Part shown: one piece after another, positions 1 to 10,731 of the stretch | Layout of the letters: each line of letters starts with the position of its first letter | Numbering within the stretch: position 1 is the first letter of the stretch | From: Sequoia sempervirens | Lineage: Eukaryota > Streptophyta > Pinopsida > Cupressales > Cupressaceae | Reading direction: 5' to 3' | DNA: 64,000 bases | Assembly: GCA_007258455.2 (NCBI GenBank) | Contig: VDFB02270651.1 | Span: 696,430,197 to 696,494,196 of the forward strand | Notes under the pieces: model-generated | The model's input: the letters and a program-made list of their open reading frames with translations, nothing else | The model's database searches: none | Told to the model about the DNA's origin: nothing | Position numbers and translations under genes: made by a program

Positions 1-2848
1 CAACTGAAAGTAAAAATGCTATGCACTAAATAGTGAGAAGGGGGACATACAATGCAAATTAGTGGTCAACCAACATGGCATTCCATGGGAGTATAGTCAT
101 AACACTCAACATGGCATTAATGCAAAAAAGCACAACACTGTCATGATAGTAAAGAGGAGTGAAGTTGTTGATGTGTAATGGATTCTCAACAAAGTATCCT
201 TGCCACTAGGAGATCAAAAAAAATTTCAACTTCAAGGGTAACCAACAGTATAGCATTTTCCCATCATCCTTAGTGTCTTTGATTACTTTTCTATTGAGTA
301 TACAGTCCTTAATGCACAAGGATTTTCCCAGTGAGTGAGATCATGATGAAACCTCATAATAGTGGAAATACACAGGAAATGTAGAAAGAAAAGCAAGTTA
401 CTCCTATCATTTCTGCATAATAAAAGGGCTCGAGATAACATTATTTTCACTAATTTTCAAAGAGAAAAGTGCAGAAATAAACATTCCAACTTTTCTGTTC
501 AGATAAAGACTCAAGGCTAAGCCATGACATTGAGGTAAATGATCATGAAGAAATGGGAAAGAGGCATAGAGTTCGTGTTGTGCAACAGCATTGAATCATT
601 TAGAAAATCATGTTTTGTTCACAAGGGAAACATTGTTTTGTGGAACAATTGACCGTGATAGCTCTTGTTTAACTGACCAACCATCATGAAATCTCATTCA
701 TATTATAATCTTGCATGTTTTTTGAAAGTAGAGGAGGGCTTTTCTTAAAAATGATTTTCTACAGGAAAACATGCAGCCATGGATACATACACAGAGGGCT
801 TTTGATTTGCAAAAATATAGAAAATGCCTAGGAGATTCATTGGAAAAAATCAAACATATTCATTATTTTATTTCTTTCCAGATCTCAAATTGAGCTTATA
901 TTCACTGAAAAGGAAAGAGAAAATCAAGATACACATCGGATGGAGTTTACATGAGTTCATTTGTTTATTTTCTTTGAATGTTCCAGTCAAAACCTTTATG
1001 GGAGCTTCAGAAAGTAACTTCAATGGTGACCCAAATGCAGGTGAAACTTTTATAGAAAGAAATCATGAAAAAATCTGCATCTAAAAGTATTCATAGCCAC
1101 AGCCTTGAGGGCTCGGGTGGCTTTCAAATGGAGAAAAGGAAGCCAAATCTTTCAGAGAACAACGTTTACCTCATTTCTAGTGGTTCCCATGAGGAAAAAT
1201 CACACAGGATCTACCACGATCACCATGTAAATGTCACCCATAAAACCCTATGGTAGTTGCAGCAACCTCCAGAAATCTCGATAGAAAGAATGAATGTTTT
1301 TCCTTCACTTTGCTTCTTGGTGTTTAGGGTTTGTTACCCTAATTTTTTAGTCGATGGGAACTTTGGTTTATTTTTCCTTCTTTTTTAAAAATCAGCACGA
1401 CTAATGATGGTCATGGGCTAATACTTTAGGTCTTATGCTTTGTCTTTTTTTTCAAAATTATATGTGCCTTGCCTCTTTTTACTTTTGCATTGAATTGCAA
1501 TGTGAAACATTTTTATAATTAAGTGAAAATTTGCAATCACTTAATTATAAATGTTTTATTTAAATGCAAAGTATTGATGTTGTAACATGTAATTAGCTAT
1601 GTCTTGAAAGGTATGAGTCAAGGCATCAAGCCAAATGTCTTTATGTTTTCATCAATTCTAAAAATGTGAAGCATTTGAGTTAAATGATGTCATTATAAAT
1701 CATTTAATTGAAATTGCTATTCTTTAAATGCAAGATGAAAAGGAATGTGCTTTAAGGATAGTCAAAGGGAGCAGGTTGAAAAAATGTGTGAGATTTGGTG
1801 ATGACTTGTCAAACATGCAAAAAGTGTGGAAGGCTTGTTTTTTTTTACTATTTTGGAGAGACATGCGCCATTTTGGGGTTTGTTTTATCACACCTTCAGT
1901 GTGATCTTGGATATTGTGCTTGACTTTGGACCATTTGGAGGACCTTTTGGAGTGTTTTTGCAAGCTTCTATTTTGGCTTGTGTGTTTCATTTGACCTAGG
2001 GTTTCTAGGACTTGTGTGGGTTGTTGGTTTCAATTTGGGCTTAAGTATGTTCATTTTGAATTTTTTAGGGAGTTCTTTCTTCCTTCTTGCAGGCATTGTG
2101 GCTTTTGGAGCCCTTTTCATGGTAGAGGACTACATTGTGACTCATTATCATACATTTACAGTAGTGTGTAACACCTTTTTGATGAATAATTTAATATAGT
2201 TTACCTTCTCATTATGTTATTTATTGTGAAATCCTTATAAATGGTTGATGAAATCTTATGGTGGAGTTGTTTTCCCTTTGATTTTGTCATGTTTTTCTTT
2301 TCCTTTATGCAATTGGTATGAATTTGTAGGTCATAACATGTGTTGAGTCAGTTTAGGACAAAGTCTAAGCTATGAGGGTGTCATTTTCTTCCTTCTAGAT
2401 GTTGTCCATGACATTTTCAACCTTAGTATGAAAAACTGATGCAAAGGCATATGGAGTTTTGAGTTGTGTAAACCATTATTAAGTTATTGACCACTCTTGT
2501 GTGTGAAAGCAACTATATGAGTCTGATAAATATCATTAGGTGCATCACCATAGGGGTTAGTTTTTCTTTTCATGCCTCTTTTTCCCCTTTTCCCAACAAG
2601 ATAGTTTAGGTGACACCATCAAAAGGGGAAGTTGGCTCATAATCAGGAGGTCTACTTTCAAATAGGTTACCCACAACCTAAAAGCAATCCCATGTTAGTC
2701 CAAATCTACTAATTCCACTCAAGGCTTAGCAAACAGGGTGCAATTTTGGGGAACTAACAACACCATCCTAGCACAAGAATTCACAACATTAGATAATGTT
2801 GGATAGAAAGAATGATGAGCTCATAGGTTCCAGAGCTAAACCTAGTAA
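1..2848. other. AT-rich DNA without a recognisable gene
   Basis: No reading frame over 90 codons and no protein family that I recognise on either strand. The iMet-like primer site at 2849-2859 faces left, so this stretch may be the interior of a minus-strand LTR element. I cannot see a gag start or zinc knuckle to confirm that, so the interior would be badly decayed or non-autonomous. A strong inverted repeat lies at 1505-1556. Confidence 0.4.
1505..1556. repeat. Inverted repeat, about 19-bp arms
   Basis: The left arm AAACATTTTTATAATTAAGT (from 1505) pairs with CACTTAATTATAAATGTTT (1538-1556), with two extra T in the left arm and a loop of about 12 nt. A weaker palindrome around TTAAATGATG/CATTTAA follows near 1680-1706. 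It could be the core of a small MITE, but I find no terminal duplication. Confidence 0.6.
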
Positions 2849-2859
2849 CTTTGATACCA
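2849..2859 (-). other. tRNA-iMet-type primer-binding site of a minus-strand LTR element
   Basis: Read on the minus strand the sequence is TGGTATCAAAG, close to the TGGTATCAGAG complement of the initiator tRNA-Met 3' end used by many plant LTR elements. It lies 2 nt from TGTAACAAAC (2862 rightwards), the expected place just inside a 5' LTR. The element interior would lie to the left. Confidence 0.5.
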
Positions 2860-2861
2860 CA

Positions 2862-3432
2862 TGTAACAAACTAACCCTTCAATGAATTAAAAATTCCTAA
2901 TTTTTCACCTTGCGAGTAAATAAACTATGTAACAAGCCATTGAAATAAAAAAAAAGTTCTTTTCTTTATTGAGAATACACAAACAAAGATGCATAACATA
3001 ATACAATAAGGATTTCATTTCATTACAATAATTTTATAAGTTACAATCTTACAAGAATGCATACATTTACATACATAGCTCAATGAGCTTTGAAAAAAAT
3101 AGTTATAAGACGAACTAGGATCCTCCCTTTCAAATCTTGGTTCTTTTGTCACCTGTTGTCGAGGAGAAGCATCACTCAAGCACTTTTTTTTCAACTGTGG
3201 ACTCTTAATACAGTCCCCAGTACATCTATCATTCAAAAAATGGCCCTTCCCTTCAACGAAGAGATTGGTAGAGTAACTGAGCATAGTGTTGTGTCCTACA
3301 TAACTAGAACTTGTAAACCCACAATCTGGAACTAGCATGTAATACTAGATCATGATGAACTGAAAATGGAGCTAGAGGCAGTCACACTACTTTGGCCAAA
3401 GTGTTCTCATTCATTACTTTGAATGAAGGTCA
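2862..3432 (-). repeat. Probable 5' LTR fragment of a minus-strand element, cut by the assembly gap
   Basis: It begins with TG directly beside the primer site at 2849-2859. The sequence is AT-rich and non-coding and runs into the N block, so the other LTR end is not visible. The ORFs at 3015-3338 on the minus strand and 3090-3335 on the plus strand overlap each other and match no family I recognise. Confidence 0.4.
3338..3432. repeat. 95-bp repeat shared with the LTR start at 45684
   Basis: TGTAATACTAGATCATG.. here and TGTAATATTGGATCATG.. at 45684-45778 align with few changes and share the exact block CACACTACTTTGGCCAAAGT. The second copy is the outer edge of the 3' LTR of the chromovirus at 45684-64000. 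This copy is therefore probably a related LTR truncated by the N gap. Confidence 0.7.
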
Positions 3433-3532
3433 NNNNNNNNNNNNNNNNNNNNNNNNNNNNNNNNNNNNNNNNNNNNNNNNNNNNNNNNNNNNNNNNNNNN
3501 NNNNNNNNNNNNNNNNNNNNNNNNNNNNNNNN
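3433..3532. other. Assembly gap, exactly 100 N
   Basis: One hundred consecutive N. This is the conventional size for a gap of unknown length, so distances across it should not be trusted. It hides the left end of the LTR that ends at 6830. Confidence 0.98.
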
Positions 3533-6500
3533 AAAAGTTTATTTAATTTCATTTTTTTTATTATGTTTTATTTTAAATATATTATATTATATGTATATTT
3601 TACAATAGATATATATTATATATATTATAATATTATAATATTATATGTATATATTATTAAAATATATATATATAGATTTATAATATGTTAATTTAAATAA
3701 ATTTTGTATTATGGAATTTTAAAAGGGTATTTAAATTTTATTTTTTAAATAATCTATTTATATGCAAATAAATGATATTTTATTTGGCATATTAAAATGA
3801 TGTTAAATAGTAAATAGAAATTTTAAAATGTTTATGTGATTACTATAATTGAAGGAAAATGATATTTTAAATAAATAGCCATAATTTCTTTTGAAAGAAT
3901 TGAATTTGAGCTATTATTTAAATGTATATTGAAGACATATTTTATTTATGAAAATAATAAGGAATAAAACATGATTAATTGAAATATATATTATTAGATA
4001 TATTTTAATTAATGGGGTTTTAAATTATGTTTTGAACGGGAAATCTTGGAATCCTAAATGATCTTTTAGGGGTACACATTTAGATGATATTTGAATATCA
4101 AAAAATAGAACTTACTCAAAAATGATTATCGCATGGGTATCAAAGAAATGAAAGGTGACGTTGATCATTTGTTTTATTTAGAATATAGAATTCAATTAAT
4201 TTATTTATTTAATCCATGTGGTAATATAGATTAAATGATTTGATTAACATTTAGTTAAATCATTGATGCGAATTTGAATTCAAGATTAATTTATTTAATC
4301 TAGATGTCTATTTATCAAAACATTCTAAGTATGGAAGACAATTGAGAAACTTAGGAATAATGAATGACTTAGTTCAATCAGGTGGTTCTAATCATTAATT
4401 ATGGAACAAAATTGAAGAACTTAGGATTAACAAATGGTTTATTGTAATCAAAGAACTTTATTTGTCAAATGTTGATTTACTGATAATTTGATTTTGATTA
4501 ATTATAGATTGATCAAGTAGAGTTGTATTATTGGTTTAAATTCTTTAATGTCGGCAAGAGAATTTATGTATATACAATTTAGTATAATTGATTGGAATAT
4601 GTTTGTGTTTAAGGAGATGAGTTTTAGTTGATTTACTTAATGCGGAGTTGAGATTAAAATTGAGTCATTGATCTAAATGATTATTTACTAAAAGTGTAAC
4701 TTATAGAATACAGTGGTTAAACTTAGAAATAACGAATGATTTAATTAATCATATGTGATTGAGTTGTTTGACTTATTGCTATAAGAGTAATTTATTTAGT
4801 CCAAATGTTTTATAATCAAGTGGATTTATTTATAGTATATGATTGTGAGACGTAGAGTGATTGATTGGTTTAATTCTAGTTCAAAGATATTATTTATTTA
4901 AATGTCTTGATTTTAGAATATGGTTGTGAAATTTAGAGTATGTGATCTTTTCTTTGAATATTTCTATGTTGTGAAAAGAAATGAGTTTGTTAATTGGATA
5001 AATGCAAGTGATGGAAGCTGTGTTTGATTGGATTTAGGAAATCCGGACATTAGCTTACTTAATTTTCTGAAATGTTTTCAGTGTTTAATTGTTTGTCTTC
5101 AATGTTGGTGGGATAGAGTAAATGTTGAAGTCTTCCAGATAGGAGTTCATGTATTGGTATGGGATTGTGGTATGTGAGTCAATTTTGTTCTATCATGGGA
5201 AAGTGACACCATGATGTTTCACCCGGTTCTCACAAATGAGGATGTTTTATGCCTCCTTGGGAATAGGAGAGGGTCATGTGTTTATGCCTCCTTTGGATGG
5301 AGTGGTATTTTGTATTTTGTTTTCCTCCAGTGTATAAAGTGGATTATGTGACCTTGTTTCCTCCAGTGTTTGGAGAGGGTTGACCTTGTTGCCTCCAGTG
5401 TTGGAGAGGGTCTCAACCTTGTGGTTTTCAGTGTTGGAGTTCTTGATTTGTGCCTCCTTGGGAATAGGAGAGGGTAATGTAATTTGTACCTCTTTTTGAA
5501 AGGAGTGGGTTTTTGTAATTGGTTTCCTCCTATGTTTGGAGTGGGTTTGTACTTTGTTTTCCTCCAGTGTAGGGAGAGGGTTTTAACTTTGTTTTCCTCC
5601 AGGGTTTGGAGTGAGTTTCTTTGTTGTGCTACCTCCTTGGATTGGAGAGGTTGTGTTATCAGGTCACCTATTGTGCTTTAACCATGTGTGTTGTCTTAGG
5701 AGAGTGGCTTGCAAATGGGTGTCGGTGCACAAAGTGGTGCTAGGATAACGCTTTGTAAGTTGATTAAATCAGTGATAACTAAATTAAACTTTTAGAAGTT
5801 TAGGTTTCATCAAACATTAAACAAGATAATTGTGCCTCGCTCATGGACCCAAGGGCTAGTTTGAGACTTGGGATGAGATGGGAAGGCCTGGAATGGCAAG
5901 ATCATCTATCTCGTCTTCATGAGAGGTATTTGGTTCAGCATGAGTAAGCATTGGTGCCGGGATTTCGGTTGAGGCTACCAGGATAACCCATGGAGTGGGG
6001 GTCGGGGCCTAGGAAGATTCCCAGAGGATATCCCTTGATGAGCTATGCGATGACACTCTTCCTAACTCAGTAGTTTGTATTTGATATTTGTGACACTCTT
6101 GATCTATTCTATGTCTGGAAGCAATGTAACCTTTGGCAATGTTGTGTGAGTCATACCTAGAGTTGTACATATAACCATTCAGTCATGTGATGACGTCTTG
6201 TATTTATTTCGTATCAGTTTTGTGTGGCCTGTGTCTAGTGGTAGATGGTCTTGGGTAGGAAGTCTTGATTACTATCTCCTAGCACAGAGGGAGTGGAACC
6301 TTTTGGATTCCCCGTGGTCGGGTGGCGTGCTTCTGAAATCCGTTGGTTCTTCTTCATGTTCGTGTGTTCGTGATTTCCAATTGGAGAGCTCGTAGGAATC
6401 AGTTCTTCTCATGCCTTGTTCTCTTAATGCTTATTGTATTTTATTACCCCTCATTTTTTATTGAGGTGGAATTTGTAATATGTAATCATACTTGTTGGAT

Positions 6501-6830
6501 TTATCTCATTCGGGGAATGAGTGTTGTAATTATGTTGTAAACTATGTTATTGGAATCAAGAGCTATCTCATACTCTTGGATGTAAACTATTATGATTAGA
6601 ATGTATGTGAACTTTATTTGTTAAGTAATTATATGGTATGGTTTTAATTCTTGTTCCGTGTTTGGTCTAAGTAACATAGTCTTGCAACCTTAGGGGATTG
6701 GTTGGCAATGGTTAAGTGAACTTGTATGTTACTTGTTCTAACTTTCATGTTAATTGTATCTATTAAAAAAAATAGTTCGTTTATTTAGTAAGTTGCAACT
6801 TTCCCTAGGGTTGCATGGCGGGGCATTACA
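3533..6830 (+). repeat. Long chromovirus-type LTR (plus orientation), left end in the gap
   Basis: The right end reads GCATGGCGGGGCATTACA and stops at 6830, where repeat DNA like that at 10320 resumes (AATTGGGTTG.TACTTGTAAAGGG). The minus-strand chromovirus LTR at 10732-14377 is a relative in opposite orientation: AT-rich TATAT block (3540-3680 versus 12340-12480), a middle part around CCAGGCCTTC/GAAGGCCTGG and the CACTTTGTG block (5700-6000 versus 11570-11770), and a GGGGCATTACA end. No primer site or coding region follows, so it is probably a solo LTR of at least 3.3 kb. Confidence 0.65.
5248..5652 (+). repeat. Array of about 12 short CCTCC..GGAG hairpin units in the LTR
   Basis: Units such as CCTCCAGTGTTTGGAGAGGG and CCTCCTTGGGAATAGGAGAG recur about every 35 bp. 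Each pairs CCTCC with GGAG across a short loop. Units vary in the spacer (..TGTGTTTTGTTTT.. types), so this is a degenerate tandem array. I find no counterpart in the related LTR at 10732-14377. Confidence 0.75.
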
Positions 6831-6835
6831 AGGGG

Positions 6836-7003
6836 TGACTAAGCAATTGGGTTGCTACTTGTAAAGGGTTTTAAAATGGTATGTGGGTTGTCGGTTTTAT
6901 AGCACCCAATGTTTATCCAACCAAGAATTTTAGAAAACAGTAAGAATGTAATCAAAACCTTTTCTAATTAATGTTGTAACAACCCAATTGGTTGGTGACA
7001 GGT
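6836..7003. repeat. MITE-like inverted repeat
   Basis: The left end GTGACTAAGCAATTGGGTTG and the reverse complement of the right end, GTCACCAACCAATTGGGTTG, match well, enclosing about 120 bp. The same CAATTGGGTTGTTACTTGT motif recurs at 10322 and 40142. I cannot define a target duplication. Confidence 0.45.
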
Positions 7004-7199
7004 CTCACCTCAATTTGATTACACACCCGGTGTTTTCCAACATGAAGTTATATATAGACCGTATGAACATAATGAAAATTATTTGTTTAGTACACAATAA
7101 GAATGTAATGAAGATCACCTTTGAAATTTATGCAAACCACATTGAATGAAATAGATAAAAGATAAAATATTGAGTGAAGAGATTCTCCCCACTATTTAT

Positions 7200-7756
7200 A
7201 AGTTGAGGAAGGTGCATGTGCAATATGCGCAATCCGATAATGGCAATGCAGAACTCGACCAGCAGGTAGTAGATAGTATGTAATCAAAAAGGAATCTACT
7301 CTAAAAAAACTCAAAAAGAAGCAAACCAAAGTGAAGGAGATGGATAATGTATTGACTTAAGATATTGTTCCTCCTCTTTAGAAGTTGAAGAAAGAGCATG
7401 TGCACTATGTGAAATGGGAAAATGGCAATGCAGAACTGAAGGCAGCAAGTACTAGAATGCATGGAATGAAAAACAAATATTCTCTAAAAACACTTGAAAA
7501 GAAGCAGAGCAGTATGAGTGAGATACATAATGTACTAAATGAAAATATCCTCCATGCTCTTAAGAAGTTGAGGAAGGTGCATGCACAGTGTAAGCAAAGG
7601 GAAAATGGCAATGCAGAAGTGGACAAACTGAAGAGGTTTTGTATTGCACAACAATTTGTGCAGGCAAAGAAATTTAGAGATGCTACTATGGATGGACTTG
7701 AACAAGTAAATTCTATCATGAATAACTTCTACAACACAGTATATTTTCCACTATGA
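7200..7756 (+). pseudogene. Coding fragment with three 61-codon tandem repeats
   Basis: The open frame at 7385-7756 encodes 123 residues. Repeat units start at 7200, 7382 and 7565 (spacing 182 and 183 bp). Each encodes KL[RK]K[VE]H followed by a short variable part, then NGNAE and a Lys/Glu/Gln-rich stretch suggesting helix or coiled coil. The first unit is closed by stops and is one base out of phase with the second; units two and three are in frame, and the protein ends QVNSIMNNFYNTVYFPL. Multiples of 61 codons kept against base drift point to a once-coding sequence. I do not recognise the family. It may be a captured fragment of a host gene. Confidence 0.4.
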
Positions 7757-8415
7757 ACTGTAATAACTATTTTATTTATTCGCTTCATAAGTGTCACTTG
7801 CTAGACTAATAACTTGTAATTTTCCTTCGACACATTGCACGAAATCAACTTGTCCATGAAAAAAAATTCTCAAACTTCCCTAACTTATTATACTTTTCAA
7901 AAATAGTACATAGGAATTTGAATATTCTTTCTCTTCAAGTGACTTTTAATGCATTCCACTCAATTATGAACACACATTGGATAACTTTGCTTTTCTAATT
8001 TCAATTCAATGAGATAAAAGAGGAGTTATCCAAACTGTGGTCAACATTGATTGGAAGTGCATTAAGATTTGCACTTCAAGAGGAAGATTAATCAAATTAT
8101 TTTTGTAATCTCTCTAAAAAGGACAATAATGTTAGGGAATTTCTTGAAAAATAATTTATGGACAAGACAACTTAGGTGCTCTGTGTCACAGGAAAATTAT
8201 AAGTTATTAGTTTCACATAATTAAATGTAGACAGCATGAGTCTACTAAAAACCTTTAGTTTTGTAGATAGTGAGAATGTAGTGAAGTCCATTGACCTTCA
8301 CAATTTAAAGCAACTCTTACTTACACTAAAATTTGGATTTCAATTTCCTCATATGATTTAAAAATAAAAGCATAATATAATTTAGAATAAATAAAATGCT
8401 CACACTAAACTAACT
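7757..8415. other. AT-rich spacer without recognisable gene
   Basis: No coding signal seen. From about 8230 it begins to resemble the repeat family on its right (for example AATGCTCACA and GACTTCATTACA-type words). Confidence 0.5.
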
Positions 8416-9750
8416 GACACAAGACAGTGAGTTTTCTAAATAATATTTTTGACACAGGACAGTGAGTTTTCTAAATAGAAAAAAAATTTATCTCCAAAAT
8501 ACTCGAACAAATCTTTTCATAACAAACTAACTGGCATGCGATAGTGTGTTTTCCAACACTCCAAATAATGTGAGCATTTTATTTGTTCCAATCAGATGAA
8601 AAAAGGGAAATTCCATATTTACGTCACCAAACAGTTGTTCTAAAATATGAAGGTGGACTTCATTACATTTTTGGAGGATACAAAACAAAAACTTTTCATG
8701 AGGGAATCACTGAGAGATAGTGTGTTTTCCAACACTACAAATAATGTGAGTATTTTATTTGTTCCAATCAGATGAAGAAAGTGAAATGACATTTCTAGAC
8801 TATAGAAAAAAGTTATTCAAAAAATTCAAAGTGGTCTTCGTGCACGTTCTCATTACGAGCATAGCAGTAAAACTTTTCATAACAGAATTCTGCTTGGTAG
8901 GATGTTTGTTTCAAGCACTACAAATGATGCAAACATTTTTATTTGAGCTTCCAATAGATGAAAAAAAGGGAAATGCCATATTTAATATCATCAAAGATTG
9001 TTTCAAAAGATCAAGTCAGGACTTTATTACATTTTTTGAGTGTACAAAACCAACACTTTTCATGAGGGAATAACTGAGACAAGACGGTGTATTTTCCAAC
9101 ACTGTAAACAATGTGAGCATTTTATTTTTGTTTATTTTTTCTCTTTTGATTGGTACAGTCAAAATGGAATTTCACTTTCCTCATTTGATTCAACCAAATA
9201 TAATGCTCACATTATTTCCAGTATTGGAAAACACACTATCTCCATAGAAGGTGTTAAGAAACAAGCAACCCATATAGTGTTGTCAAACCCTCTACAACTA
9301 AGAGGAGACAGTGTGTTTTCCAACACTGCAAACAATGTGAGAATTTTATTTATGTTTATTTTTTCTCTTCTGATTGGTGTAGTCAAAATGGCATTTGACT
9401 TTCCTCATCTGATTCGATGAAATACAATGCTCACATTAATTGCAGTGTTGGAAAATACACTATGTCCATATAAGGTGTTAAGAAACAAGCAACCCATATA
9501 GTGTTGTAAAACCCTCTACAATTGAGAGGAGACAGTGTGTTTTCCAACACCGCAAATAATGCGAGCATTTTATTTGTTCCAATCAAATGAAGAAAGCGAA
9601 ATGACATTTGGATTGTAGCAAAGAGTTGTTCAAAAATTGAAAGTGGACTTCATTACATTCTTGGAGCATAATGAAACAAAACTCTTAATAACAAACTAAC
9701 TAGCATGGGACAGTGTATTTTCCAACACTACAAATAATGTATAACAACAC
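8416..9750. repeat. Degenerate tandem array, monomer about 178 bp
   Basis: The landmark TGTTTTCCAACACTACAAAT (variants) occurs at 8547, 8723, 8903, 9090, 9314, 9538 and 9716: spacings 176, 180, 187, 224, 224 and 178. Between landmarks the units share CCAATCAGATGAA, a GTGGACTTCATTACAT block and AACAAACTAACTGACATGGG. Two half-units (GACAGTGAGTTTTCTAAAT) sit at 8423 and 8458. ORFs called here are chance frames. Confidence 0.75.
9082..9535. repeat. Two 224-bp units containing inverted landmark copies
   Basis: In the 224-bp variants the landmark is followed about 115 bp later by its own reverse complement (..AATGCTCACATTATTTCCAG..TTGGAAAACACACTATCTCC), so each unit could fold as a long hairpin. 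The units also share AAGGTGTTAAGAAACAAGCA and ACCCATATAGTGTTGT. They look like a MITE copied together with the array monomer. Confidence 0.7.
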
Positions 9751-9779
9751 TGTGCCTTGCAGGTTTTATAATACCTATT

Positions 9780-10731
9780 GTTTTCCAATTTCATTACATT
9801 CTTGGTACCTCGTTTTGCTATTTGGCTATTTGCAAATAATGGTTTTGAATGCCATGTTTTTTTGGGTTTTTTTCCATTCCAAAATATGATTTATAAAACC
9901 CGTCAGTACTAACATGTCTTCTCGATGATAGGATAGGCCAAAGCAATTTGGATTTAACATCTAAGCATCAATTATTTCTATCGGTGTGATTTGTTCATTC
10001 AGCCTTCTTTTCCATTGGGGTGTTTTGTTCCAATCAGATGAAGAAAGTGAAATGACATTTGGACTATAGTAAAGAGTTGTTCAAAAATTTGAAAGTGCAC
10101 TTCATTACATTCTTGGAGCATAATGAAACAAAACTCTTCATAACACACTAATTGACATGGGACAATGTGTTTTCCAACACTACAAATAATGTATAACACT
10201 ATGTCTTGTAGGTTTCATAATACCTACTCTTTTCCAATTTCATTACATTCTTACTATCTAATTCACAAAAGCTTCTCAAGACAATCACAAAACATACCAA
10301 ATTGAGGTCAGCAGTGAGTAACCAATTGGGTTGTTACTTGTAAAGGGTTTTAGAACTATAAAGGTTTTAGGAGACAGTGTGTTTTCCAAAATGTCAATGT
10401 GAAAAATGGTGGCAAAAATGGGACCTCGTCTGGGCTTTTTGCTATTTGCAAATTAGATTTTGAATGCCACATTTTGGGAATTTTTGTCCATTTTGAATAA
10501 GAATGTAAACAATGGTGATGTTTTGGGCTTTATGCGGTTTTCAAAATATATCATTTCATTGCAAAACCCACATTGCGCTTTCCAACCTCATAATATATTC
10601 AGCATGGTTTTTAGTTTCTATAAATTTTATTCAATTATTTCACTCATATTTCCACAATGGGTTGTCATTTATTTCATTTAGTAATCACAAAATTCCAAAA
10701 CAAGCATACGGGAGGAAACCAAAATTAAAAA
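9780..10731. repeat. Left part of a 1.56-kb tandem repeat interrupted by the chromovirus
   Basis: Landmark TGCAAATAATGG..TTGAATGCCATG lies at 9831, 39647 and 41206. The second and third are 1,559 bp apart. The first and second are 1,558 bp apart once the 28,258-bp insertion (with one TSD) is removed. The unit break at 10731/38985 restores a sequence equal to the uninterrupted copy at 40541-40562. Short ORFs here (10460-10681, 10512-10736) recur in the other copies and are frames of the repeat. Confidence 0.85.
10727..10731. repeat. Target-site duplication AAAAA, left copy
   Basis: The flank ..CCAAAATTAAAAA abuts the LTR start TGTAATGCCCC. The right copy is at 38985-38989. A homopolymer is weak proof alone, but the empty site is preserved at 40541-40562 and supports it. 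Confidence 0.7.

Noticed and set aside
5248..5652. CRISPR-like array
   Set aside because: Units are imperfect, spacers are not unique sequences of fixed size, and the context is a plant LTR.
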